15,162 bases of DNA from Candidatus Peribacteria bacterium (GCA_031288635.1 JAITQZ010000117.1:1-15162); one strand, 5' to 3'. Positions 6,961-15,162 are shown, counted from the stretch's first letter. The notes: generated from the sequence alone by a model not told the origin. Made by a program: numbers and translations.

Positions 6961-7737
6961 TTAAGCAAACTCCCTAATTCCAGACAAGACTTCATATCCA
7001 TCTGCTGTAATGAGTACCATATATTCCCACTGACTTCCCAAGTCTCCGTGATTGGTGTAAAGTCCTTCTCCGCCTCTTTCCTGATAAAAGTCGTCTGAGA
7101 GCACCGCGATAATCGGTTCAAAACACAGTATCATTCCGGGTTGGTACACCTGCTTTTTCATATCCTGATGTCCTCGATTAAAGACGTAAGGTTTCTCGTG
7201 TACATCAATCCCCACACCGTGTCCTGTGAGATGTTTCAAGACTTTGTATCCGTGTTGTTCGACTACCGTTTGTACCGTAGAGCCATAAGGAAACATCGCT
7301 TGACCGGGAACAATCGTTTCAATCCCTCTATCGAGAGCCTCTTTATTCACCGCTACCAAATCATAGGCTAAGGGATTGACCATTTCTCCTCCGATAACGA
7401 CAGAAATTGCAGAATCAGAATAGCCTTTTTCATAAATCAATCCTGCGTCAATTTTCAGTAAATCTCCATTCTTCAACACATACTCATTCGGTTCCCCATG
7501 GACGACACAGTCGTTTACGCTGAGACAGACATTTGCAGGAAAATTATTGTAGTGTTTGAACGCTCCTTTCAAATTACGGGTCTTGATAAAATGCTCGGCG
7601 ACAAATTCGAGTTCTATAGTAGCAATTCAGACTTTTGCTTTTTCTCTGAGCAGATACAAGAGTTCATTCAAATACTTCCCAGATTCACGAATAGCAGCAA
7701 TCTGTTTCGGGGTTTTGATGAGAGATTGGTGGGACAT
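6961..7737 (-). CDS. map: Methionine aminopeptidase, type I
   Basis: A 258-residue metalloprotease that removes the initiator Met from new proteins. All metal ligands are visible: D97 (KIDAGL), D108 (YSDSA), H173 (TGHGVG), E207 (CFEP) and E238 (QWEYM). The substrate His H80 lies in CLSVNDCVVHGEP. The N-terminal segment PKQIAAIRESGKYL is typical. One TGA codon (complement of 7627-7629) encodes Gly37 in KVGIATIELE, where the family has Gly before the Thr/Ser-x-Leu element. Without the recoding the first 37 residues would be lost. It lies 19 nt after the PAP2 gene and is probably co-transcribed with it. Length is normal for a bacterial type I enzyme, with no N-terminal extension. Confidence 0.95.
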
Positions 7738-7756
7738 AGCGTTTGTTGCTTATCAG

Positions 7757-8299
7757 TTAAAAAATTCCCTTAAAGAGATTCCCCAGCAAGTCTGCAAACA
7801 GAACTCCTCCATATAGGACAATAAATACTCCTACTACTCCATAAATCATCCCGAAAAAAACATCAGTAGGATAATGCTTTTTAAGTGCAATTCTCGATAA
7901 TGCTACCGCGACGACGATAATCATATACAGCAAAAAAATGTATTGAGAAAATCCAAATTCCATCGTCCCTCGAAATACTACCATAGTAACAATAGTAGCC
8001 GTGATAGTATGGAGACTAGGAAAACTCCCCGCATTCAGCTTTTTCCAAAAGGTGGTAGTTTCCATAGGAATAGGACGGTCTTTGTAGAAAAAAAGTTTAG
8101 TGAGTGCTCCCATTCCCCACGAAAAAATAAAGCTAATACACAAAAAGAGAAAACATAACAATGCATCCACTCCGTGATTGACTTGTCGCAAAGAAAGTCC
8201 TTCGCGTTTGGCAGCAGGAAAGAAAAAAATAGGAATAATCAAAAGTAGTACTCACGGAAATCCTCCTAAATGGGTCACAAGGGTTCGAAATCTTTGCAT
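7757..8299 (-). CDS. PAP2-superfamily membrane phosphatase
   Basis: A 180-residue integral membrane enzyme. It carries all three phosphatase signatures: K68-x6-R75-P76 (KLFFYKDRP), the PSGH-like P94-S-L-H97, and S135-R136-x5-H142-x3-D146 (SRIALKKHYPTD). H97 and H142 would be the catalytic pair. Hydrophobic stretches at about 16-28, 44-66, 98-110, 118-138 and 147-170 fit the PAP2 helix bundle. The Ser-for-Gly-adjacent change (PSLH for PSGH) is seen in some members. One TGA (8252-8254) encodes Gly16. Likely substrates are lipid phosphates such as phosphatidic acid or undecaprenyl pyrophosphate; the latter would link it to wall synthesis, but sequence alone does not decide. It is the first gene of the PAP2-map cluster, with a GAAAGG stretch just upstream of the start. 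Confidence 0.88.
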
Positions 8300-8339
8300 T
8301 GCCTTTCAAGGGAAATAAAGCGATTTTTTTATGAAAATA

Positions 8340-8367
8340 ACTATACGGATTTGTATTTTGACTGCAA
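8340..8367 (-). promoter_or_regulatory. Promoter of the PAP2-map cluster
   Basis: On the minus strand, TTGCAG (complement of 8362-8367), a 16 bp spacer and TATAGT (complement of 8340-8345). The predicted start is near 8333, about 34 nt before the PAP2 ATG. It begins at the end of the upstream HAD gene. Confidence 0.6.
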
Positions 8368-8370
8368 GGC

Positions 8371-8961
8371 TTAATCAATACGGGAAATCTCTATCTCTTC
8401 TCGTGTAGAGACTCTGGTAATTCAGGAATTTCCATCAAAAGTCTCGTCTTGATTTCGGGGTTTAGTAAAAATCCAACAAGGAATGCCGTGTTGAGCCAAT
8501 TCAAAGACGGTAGGAGCTCTATCTTCAATCATCAGCTGGATTCCCCTTTGTTGGCAGAGGGTAGATTTGGGAATCATTTGGTTGGTCAATTCGTTAGCAA
8601 AGAGCACCTCATCAAAAAGTGTAGGAAAATACTGCTGTATCCATTGCAAAGTTCTCTGTTTGAACTGGGTATCCCTTCCCGTTACGACGACCAATTGATG
8701 TCCTTCCTCTTTTCGCTGGGTAAGTTTTTCCTTTGCTCCTTTTACCGGTTGTATTTGCCAAAATTGCTCCGAAGCGAACAACGCCCAAAAAAGCGAAGTG
8801 GCTTCTGCCAGAGAAATTCCTAATTTTGGTAGCTCTCGGAGGTTATAAGAAGTAATATCAGTCTTCTGTATGCCCTTTTCTACAAAAAACGGTGTTTTCA
8901 GGAGCTCATCGATGGTTTCACTCAGTACTTCATCACAATCAACTCCGATAATGGTGGGCAT
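8371..8961 (-). CDS. HAD-superfamily 5'-nucleotidase-like phosphatase
   Basis: A 196-residue cytoplasmic hydrolase. HAD motif I is GVDCDEVLSET, with nucleophile D8 and acid/base D10. Motif II is VVVTGRD. A later Lys in IPKST may serve as motif III, and IEDRAP fits motif IV. The DxDEV start and overall length resemble deoxyribonucleotidase/NT5C-type proteins, which remove phosphate from nucleoside monophosphates; the exact substrate is inference. One TGA (8422-8424) encodes Gly near the C-terminus. Reading through it adds 17 residues (GITRVSTREEIEISRID) before a TAA. It follows the amidase-SpoIID gene by 19 nt and probably shares its transcript, although the functional link is not obvious. Confidence 0.82.
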
Positions 8962-8980
8962 TGCAAAGGTTCATAAAAAA

Positions 8981-10951
8981 CTAAAGTTGGGCAATAACTA
9001 CCCCGCTATAATACCGTTGCAAAATCTCAGCTGCAGTGAGCCCTTTTTGAGCGAGATATTCGGCACCTTTCCCAGCCAATCCGACTCCGTGCCCTTCAAA
9101 CGTAGGACAAGAAGAAAAATCATAAGCTGCATTCAAATAAGGAGTATCTTGTCGCCCTCGTTTCTCTTTCGCAGTTCGCGTAAATCCTGCGGAACAGGAA
9201 AAATACGGCAAGATGGGCAAAGTTCCCGCATACATCACAATCTGGTTTTTCGTAGTTTCCACCGCTTGTCCTCGTTTTTTCAGCGTTTTTTCTGCCCCTG
9301 CTCCCACATATTTTTGAAACATCTCTGGACTATCAATCGCTGAATAGCTAGATGAAGCAGGAATATTGGGATGAAGATTTTTCTTTTCGAGATAAAAGAG
9401 GGCGTAATTTTTTGCAATGAGTGCCATTACCTTATTCTTCTCAAGCGACTCTTGGTCGTTGGTCTCGACGACCCCTTTCAAATAGTCCATAAACGGCAAC
9501 TGGTTGATAACTACAAAATCATTCACCACCTTTCCCTCTACGGTTTGATACAGTTCTTTTTTGAACGTGACTGAACCGCGAAAGGTATTTCGGGGAATTC
9601 CTGCATAAGAGGTACGAGGATAATTGGTGATAGTGATAAGCGTATCTTGAGGAGCTTGTACACTGATGTCTGTAGCATTGGTAAGGGTTCCATCTGCTCC
9701 CTTGATTTCCAACCTCTGCAGAGAGGGAACGATACTAATGGTTGCACGCTCCCACTGATAGAGTTTCGTATCCACGCTAAAAGAACACGTTCCTTCACAT
9801 TGTAGGTCAAACGTTTTGTATTGCGTAGTCAACTCATAGAGAAGAACGGAAATCTCTTTAGAAAGCAGATTTTTTATTTCATTCAATCCATAGCCATAGG
9901 TGAGCTTATTCATCAAGTTCGTAGCATTGGGAACAGTTCCCTGATACGTTTTACGAGCAGAAGTAATAAGAGCCTGAAAAAGGTTAGGACTGCTTTGTTT
10001 GAGTTTAAGAAGCTTGGTGAAGAGGGTGGTAGTTGCATCCTCGGCATTGTCCTTATTAGCAGTGACCTCTCCACCGTAGAGAATGATTTCCTTCGGCACC
10101 TCTCCTTTCAATCTATTTGCTACTTCACTGCGAAACAGTGGGAGGAGCTGGTGCAACCGTTTTCACGGACAAGCAGTAGCCGCAATATCTCCGTGTCCTA
10201 CAATAGTTGGAAGTGTTTTTGCCGTGATATAAGGAGCAGTCGTAGAAAGCTGAAAATAGCTTTCATAAGCCGTAGGGTTAATCTGATACATCTTTGCCAA
10301 GGCCGTAAGGAGATTGGTCAATGCGTTGATTTGGGCTTGAGTTGGCTGTGTTTCTCCAAAATTTCCCAGTAAAGCAATGCCAAGCGTAGCGACATTATTA
10401 TACGATACGTGCATTCCTACCGCACCTGCTCCTCCAGCACGTCCTTCATAAATATTTCCCAGATGGTCAATCAGAAAGTTATATCCAATATCCCCGAAAT
10501 CCCTATTGAGCGTATGATACTTATAAATCTGCTGCAACGCGATTTTAATTTCTTGTTCACCCCAATTTGTATCATAGGTCGTGGCCGTATGGTGAATGAC
10601 AATCTTGGTTTTATGCTGCTGGATTTGGTCAGGATATAGGAGCGTATGCCCATTTAAGGTCGCTTTAGTGCTAGAATAGCTCCAATCATTGAGAAAATAT
10701 TTCTTCATAAAAGCACTTCTCTCGGCGGATTCTTTAGTCGCTTTTTCTGCTGCTGCTTTTTGTTCTGCAGTTTGTGGCTTAGTAGTTGTCGTAGAAGTAG
10801 GGTAGTTCTCTCTAAATCTGATACTTTCATCCGCTCCCCATTCAGCACGCGTAATAAGGTCAATTCCTGGGATATCCCAGTCTTTAGCAAACGTAGGAGC
10901 AAAAGCAAACCCCACGAAAGCTACGAATACAAAAAGTCAAAATTTTTTCAT
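8981..10951 (-). CDS. Secreted amidase-SpoIID fusion peptidoglycan hydrolase
   Basis: A 656-residue protein in one frame with two TGA=Gly codons (10937-10939 and 10163-10165). The second joins what would otherwise look like two genes: VGHGDIAATACP-G-KRLHQLLP is the normal end of an amidase domain. Signal peptide 1-22 (MKKFGLFVFV..., cut after TFA). An Ala/Thr/Lys-rich linker lies near 51-80. The amidase_2/PGRP domain (about 105-275) carries Zn ligands in IVIHHTATTYD (H120 or H121), H253 and C261. The SpoIID/LytB domain (about 440-640) has a candidate catalytic Glu, E496, in LKGVVETND, followed by ALIAKNYAL and a Cys-containing FSCSAGFT. The amidase would strip stem peptides from glycan strands, and SpoIID-type domains cleave such denuded glycan. 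Both activities in one secreted chain suggest sequential wall degradation. It stops with TAG. Confidence 0.9.
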
Positions 10952-10982
10952 TTGGACACGAAATAGTAAATAAATTTTTTTC

Positions 10983-11011
10983 AGTATAGAGATTTCTCAT
11001 TGGAAAAACAA
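10983..11011 (-). promoter_or_regulatory. Promoter of the amidase-SpoIID operon
   Basis: On the minus strand, TTGTTT (complement of 11006-11011), a 17 bp spacer and TATACT (complement of 10983-10988). The predicted leader is about 25 nt. It lies back to back with the plus-strand promoter at 11035-11062 in a 118 bp divergent region. Confidence 0.5.
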
Positions 11012-11034
11012 CCCCAAACAAAGTATTTTTCCCC

Positions 11035-11062
11035 TTGACAAGGTGCAGTGAATTAGTATATA
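11035..11062 (+). promoter_or_regulatory. Promoter of the PH-like membrane protein, apparently leaderless
   Basis: A consensus TTGACA (11035-11040), a 16 bp spacer and TATATA (11057-11062). An overlapping TATACA at 11059-11064 is an alternative. The start codon ATG 11070 is only 5-7 nt after the -10 box, so transcription should begin at or next to the A of ATG. Confidence 0.6.
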
Positions 11063-11069
11063 CATTAAG

Positions 11070-11933
11070 ATGAAAATCTTAGAAAGTTTTGATACCAAGC
11101 TCGATGAAAAAGAGCTCTTGACTGCCATCAATCGCTATGGAAAGGGCAATGCCATTCTCACCAAGAAACATCGAATTTTTTTGATTGCACCCCTTTTTCT
11201 GCTGCTGCTGACGGTCGGTGCTTTTGGAATGTTAGTGTGGTTTTCCTATGCTCAGTACTATGCTTCTCATCCCATTGTTTTTTGGATTGTGTGCAGTAGT
11301 CAATTGGCGGTCACCTTAGTCTGGATTGTCCATAGTCTGCAGACGGTAAGTTTTATGATAAAGCAGCATTATCCCCTCTGACAGTCATTGCAACCCTATT
11401 TTGGTAGCGTTAAGGAAAAAAGCCTGAAAGATGGAAAATATGAAATCTATCTCAAACACAGCTTTATTTCACTGATTTTACAGACGGTGTTGATGGTGTT
11501 GGATGTGGTATTGGCAGTCGTGTTCAAAGTAAATGATTTTAATGGATGGCTGATGGTATCGGGTGGAGTCGTATTAAATGTTATCTTTATCTCGGTCATC
11601 TGGCGAACCATTGCCAAAATTATCGACTTTGAAATGTATTTTAATATTTTTACTCCAGAGCAATTTACCATCTACAGACAAAAGGGAATCTTAAGGACGG
11701 AAAGTGTCAGTATTTCTACATCTTCTATTAAAATGATTAAAGAGATAAAAAACTGACGAGGGTCTCTGCGAGGATATGGAAAACTCTCTATTCATCCTGA
11801 AGGAGGAGCAAATGACGCTCCGCCCGTAAATATTGCTTACGTTGCAAAGCCAAAAATGCTGATGAAAAAGCTGAATGACTTTATCGACCAAAGTAAAAAA
11901 ATGATTGCTCCCCCAATCATTCCCAAACTCTAA
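11070..11933 (+). CDS. Membrane protein with bacterial PH-like domain
   Basis: A 287-residue protein with two TGA=Gly codons (11379, 11754). Four hydrophobic segments are visible: about 36-60, 69-92, 130-150 and 157-180. They are arranged as two hairpins with a short cytoplasmic N-terminus. The C-terminal part (about 188-275) reads YFNIFTPEQFTIYRQKGILRTESVSISTSSIKMIKEIKNGRGSLRGYGKLSIHPEGG. This matches the pattern of bacterial PH domains (DUF304/bPH_2, as in YdbS-like proteins): 'LT..R...+.G......+.I...+I..+......LGYG.+.I'. The second TGA falls just before the 'R..LRGYG' element. Family members are membrane proteins of unclear function. Its stop codon overlaps that of the convergent RNase HII gene. 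Confidence 0.75.
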
Positions 11934-12577
11934 AACGATGTTGGTAGCTTTCTTTGCACCATATGCTCAGGAAAGAGCCATTTAAGAAAAAGTCTACGAT
12001 GAAGGTCGCTAGGTCCATACTGAGCGATTTTTTCTTTATGCAATTGCGTCCCGTAGCCTTTATGCTGAGCGAATCCATACTTGTGATACTTCTTCGGTAA
12101 AGCCTGCATTACACGGTCACGGGAAACTTTCGCAATAATAGACGCCATTCCGATTTCTTTTACTTTATCATCTCCATCAATAATGGTTGTGATTTCTCGG
12201 TGGGGATAGTGTTTTTTGATATTGAAATCGGACTTCCCATCAATGACCAGATGAATACGAGAGGAAATGCTCAAGCAATCCAGCTTTCTGATTCCACGAA
12301 GAATTGCCATATGTTCTGCATTGGTCATTCCATAAGCATCAATTTCCTCCACCGTAGCAAAGGCGGAAACAGCGACCAGCTTTCCTTTCTCTTGCAAGAG
12401 GTGAACTTGCTCAAAACACAATTCTCTCTGAGCTTCTGAAAGTTTTTTACTATCACGAAAAGACTGAAGCTCTTTCGCGGTCAGCTTTTTAAGAGGTAAA
12501 ATCAGTCCGACAGAGAGCGGTCAAGCAAGCGGTCCTCTGCCCGCTTCGTCAACATAAATGGTAGGAGTAGTAAACAT
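11930..12577 (-). CDS. rnhB: Ribonuclease HII
   Basis: A 215-residue enzyme that cuts RNA in RNA-DNA hybrids and at single ribonucleotides embedded in DNA. The acidic site is visible: D10 and E11 in YVDEAGRGPLAGP, D113 in VIDGK and probably D136 in DGDDK. ASIIAKVSRDRVM and HKGYGT are family signatures. One TGA (12521-12523) encodes Gly19 in GPLAGP, an almost invariant Gly. If TGA were a stop the enzyme would lose its catalytic N-terminus. Length is normal. It ends in TAG, which overlaps the TAA of the opposing gene. It has its own promoter and an apparently leaderless transcript. Confidence 0.95.
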
Positions 12578-12583
12578 TGCTTG

Positions 12584-12611
12584 TATATAGCAAAACCGAG
12601 GAAGTTTTCAA
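12584..12611 (-). promoter_or_regulatory. Promoter of rnhB, apparently leaderless
   Basis: On the minus strand, TTGAAA (complement of 12606-12611), a 16 bp spacer and TATATA (complement of 12584-12589). ATG 12577 begins 7 nt after the -10 box, so the predicted transcript starts at the start codon itself. Confidence 0.6.
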
Positions 12612-12650
12612 GCCCTCAATCAAAAGTATCCGCTCACGGTTGATGTGTTT

Positions 12651-12699
12651 TATCTCCTAAGAGATAATAAAGTGGGATTTCTTTATCTCCTGGGAGATA
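12651..12699. promoter_or_regulatory. Twin palindromic operator-like sites
   Basis: TATCTCCTAAGAGATA (12651-12666) and TATCTCCTGGGAGATA (12684-12699) are each palindromic at 7 of 8 position pairs and differ from each other only in the two central bases. Their centres are 33 bp apart, close to three helical turns, so both sites would face the same side of the DNA. Flanks are also shared (TTTATCTC...AGATAATA). A dimeric repressor or activator acting on the rnhB or adhesin promoter is plausible. Confidence 0.65.
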
Positions 12700-12829
12700 A
12701 TAGAGAGTCGAGACCCAAATCTCTCCCCACCCCACATTCACACCACAACAATAAAAAAATAAAATGTCGATATATATATCTAAACTAAAGATAAAGCAAC
12801 TGAAAGTGGCTTAAAAACTAGCAAAAAAT

Positions 12830-12857
12830 TTGCATAAAAAAAATTTTAGAATATATT
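12830..12857 (+). promoter_or_regulatory. Promoter of the large surface-protein gene
   Basis: TTGCAT (12830-12835), a 16 bp spacer and TATATT (12852-12857). The predicted start near 12864 leaves a leader of about 48 A+T-rich nt with no Shine-Dalgarno sequence before ATG 12912. Confidence 0.65.
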
Positions 12858-12911
12858 TGGTATTGTTAAAAAAAGTAATAAGATTTATTTTATTTCTATT
12901 AAAAATTATAA

Positions 12912-15162
12912 ATGAAAAAAGCAACCGTTTTATGGTGAGTTGTAGGAAGTGTGTTGATAGTCATCCTCTTAATCTTTTATGTATCCTCAAAGTCAGATTT
13001 CCTTTCTTTTGGAAAAGAGATAACTTTGTCTGGAGAGATTGAAGAAAACAATAGCCTTCTTAAAGAAGATAGTGATATTAAAGGAGATAGTGCCATTGTG
13101 AGTGAAAAGGAAAATGAGTCGACATTATGATGAGGCGAAACTGATGAAGCAAACCAAGCGGATGATACTGTTTCTCATCATTCACAGGAAGCAATAACTG
13201 ACGAAGAATTTAGTAACCAAAAGGAAAACGAACAGCCAGAAAATTCTTCTTCGATGTGAACTACAGATCAGAATGAGGAAAAAAAGGAAACACAGGAAAC
13301 ACAGGATGACGAAAATAGAGGTAATACAGTTAAAGACGAATCAACTTTGGTCTCATGAGATGAACAACCATCTACCTATTCTTTACAAGCAGCATCTACC
13401 AGTAATTATTATATTATTTATTCAAATGATGATACTTATCCACAAGGATGTGCAACTTTAAGTTTAACAGACGCTTATGATAATTGTATTTTGGCGATAC
13501 CCAATGGAACAGGATATTTGTATGTATCACCAGCTGCTACAAAAATAGTAACAACATATGATGATGCGCAAAGTTATTGTGCAAATTTAAATATATGAAA
13601 TGTTGTTCGACAAACTCCTTTTCAAGGCTGGTTTGGAAATGGAGGGAATTTAATGCGTGATCAAAAAAATAAAATATTACGATATAATGGGTTAAGTGGG
13701 CAAATATTAGATACAGGCTCATCTGATTATGATGGAAATAATAATAACCATATGTGGAATAGTGAGAGTGGCTTCTGTCGTACAGATGATTGATACAATT
13801 GTGGAGGTAATAATCATGCCATTTATGCTGCGGCTCGCTGTGTGACAGAGAGAGAACCAAACTTCTTTTTTACTCTGACCTATTCCCCTGCTCAACCTAC
13901 TACAGGGGCGGTGGTCGCAACGGTGACGCTAATTGATACTGGAACACTAACCTTTGTTGACCCGACGGGACGAACTACTACTGATAATGTGGTTTTTACT
14001 AAAACCTATCTCGATAATCTGACAGGAGAAGAAATACGTTTTCAAAATGCGTCTGGAGGTACCAAAACAGATAGTATTACTATCCTATGGATTATGCTGG
14101 AAGCGACGATCACCTATACTCCTGAATGACCAACCATCACTAGTGGAACCGTCAATGCTCATCTGAGTTTTAATAAATCTACCATTACTATTACCAATAA
14201 TCAGGGGAATGCTGACTATCTCTTTAAGAAAAATGAAACCTTCACCTTCACTTTCCAAGATACCTACGGCAATACCTGAAGCAAAACAGCAGAAGTAACC
14301 CGAATAGACAAAAACGCTCCAACGATCAGTGTAAGCCATTCACCAACTAGTCCAACAAACGGAAATGTAACCGTAACCATAACAGGAAGTGATGGAGCGG
14401 GAGAAAGTGGACTTCATTCAACGGGTGCTTATAGTTTCGGTGGGACAACAAATCGACAGTCAAGTAATACAAAAACATATAGCAGCAATCAAACCAACTT
14501 ACTAGTAGCCATCCGTGATGCAGTAGGAAATGTGAGAACAGGAAGTATCTCGTTTAATAATATAGACCAAACGAAACCAACGGTAACAATAATACCAAAT
14601 CCATCAACAAGTCCAACAAGCTGAACCAGTATCACATATACGATAAATTTCACTAAAGCAGTAAGTGGATTTGATGTAAATGACATTACCGTAAGTGGAG
14701 GTACCAAAGGTACCTTTACGACCGTAAGTGGTAGTCAATATACGCTGATAGTAAATACGGTCAATAATGAAAATTATACAGGAACCGTCCAAGTAGCAGC
14801 AAATGTTGCGACAGATGTAGCAGGAAACGCAAATACAGCAAGTAATGCGGTAAGTATTTATGTAGATAGAAAACCTCCGGCGATCAGTACGGTAACACCA
14901 AATACAACAGGACCAACAAGCGGAGAAATCACCTTGACGATAACGGCAAATGATAGTGGAGTGTGACTCCATACAACAGCGTATAGCTTCGATACTGGAA
15001 CGACACGACAAACCCAGAATACAAAACCCTTCTCAGGAAACCAGACGGTAAATGTGAAAGTAAGGGACACACTAGGAAATACTGCCTCAATGACGGTAAA
15101 TATCACCAATATTGATACTACCTTGCCAAATTGTGGAACACGAAGCTATGCTCCAACTACTT
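12912..15162 (+). CDS. Large multi-domain Ig-repeat surface protein (partial, 3' end missing)
   Basis: The first 750 residues; the gene runs off the window. It is read with eleven TGA=Gly codons, including a TGA-TGA pair at 13128-13133. The N-terminus is a membrane anchor (6-24, VLWGVVGSVLIVILLIFYV). Next comes a long acidic, low-complexity stalk (about 40-155). A domain with six Cys (180, 192, 223, 289, 297, 310) contains TYDDAQSYCANL and could be lectin-like or DUF1566-like. From about 315, Thr/Ser/Asn-rich Ig-like modules follow, each entered by a D-x-x-x-P junction (RIDKNAP, NIDQTKP, YVDRKPP, NIDTTLP). Two modules (about 469-558 and 661-748) are clear copies: both carry SG-LH-T-AYSF and RD--GN. 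The one between them resembles Bap-type Ig repeats (FTKAVSGFDVNDITVSGGT, VATDVAGNAN). The likely role is adhesion or host-cell attachment, inferred from architecture. It has its own promoter and a twin-palindrome region upstream. Confidence 0.85.

Larger units (their letters stand above)
12578..12911. other. Regulatory intergenic region between rnhB and the adhesin gene
   Basis: No gene is evident. In order it holds the rnhB promoter (minus strand), two related 16-bp palindromes (12651-12666 and 12684-12699), a 53-nt run with no G on the plus strand (12713-12765), the perfect palindrome GATATATATATC (12769-12780), and the adhesin promoter (12830-12857). Confidence 0.7.

Noticed and set aside
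7943..8158. Plus-strand frames across 7141-8823 and 9371-10639
   Set aside because: They are antisense to the well-supported map, PAP2, HAD and amidase-SpoIID genes and show no family resemblance.
8981..10156. A separate SpoIID gene starting near 10156
   Set aside because: The only candidate start is an internal TTG at 10154-10156, inside the conserved C-terminus of the amidase domain; the frame is continuous through a TGA=Gly.
12651..12699. A CRISPR-like or terminator repeat
   Set aside because: There are only two units and no spacer series. Neither palindrome is followed by a T run, so operators are the better reading.
13537..15109. Minus-strand frames under the adhesin gene
   Set aside because: They arise from the repetitive Thr/Ser/Asn-rich coding sequence on the plus strand, whose frame is supported by Ig-module repeats and the start context.
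842..15162. In-frame TGA as selenocysteine or Trp codons
   Set aside because: They are far too frequent, lack selenocysteine insertion structures and redox contexts, and sit at conserved Gly positions rather than Trp positions.

Overview
The window is about 15 kb of low-GC bacterial DNA from an organism that reads UGA as glycine (translation table 25). This code is known from Candidatus Absconditabacteria (SR1) and Gracilibacteria in the Candidate Phyla Radiation. Thirty-four in-frame TGA codons lie inside otherwise continuous genes. Several sit exactly where a protein family demands Gly: ESF-G-LSAL in a glycosyltransferase, GPLA-G-P in RNase HII, L-G-QFFT in a DNA methyltransferase, CP-G-K in an amidase. 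All complete genes end in TAA or TAG. Under the standard code nearly every gene here would look fragmented.

Layout. 1-571: no intact gene; one stretch resembles a decayed IS4-type transposase. 572-775: a strong promoter, a long self-complementary RNA with 6S-like architecture, and a terminator-like hairpin. 842-1630: a secreted, beta-strand-rich protein. 1787-1945: a tRNA with its own promoter and terminator. 2026-4401: an operon of an S41 carboxy-terminal protease and a GT4-type glycosyltransferase whose two halves are in swapped order. 4478-6458: a type II restriction-modification pair, methyltransferase first. 6515-8299 (minus strand): PAP2 phosphatase, methionine aminopeptidase and a small unknown protein. 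8371-10951 (minus strand): a secreted peptidoglycan amidase fused to a SpoIID-type lytic domain, then a HAD nucleotidase. 11070-11933 (plus strand): a membrane protein with a bacterial PH-like domain. 11930-12577 (minus strand): RNase HII, whose stop codon overlaps that of the previous gene. 12578-12911: a regulatory region with two near-identical palindromes. 12912 to the window edge: the start of a large multi-domain surface protein.

Cell-surface themes dominate: a secreted barrel-like protein, a processing protease, a glycosyltransferase, a wall hydrolase fusion, a PAP2 lipid phosphatase and an Ig-repeat adhesin. This fits an episymbiotic, surface-attached lifestyle, though that is inference. 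Most start codons lack a Shine-Dalgarno sequence. Several promoters share TTGCAT-like -35 and TATAnT -10 boxes exactly 16 bp apart, and two genes appear to be transcribed leaderless.
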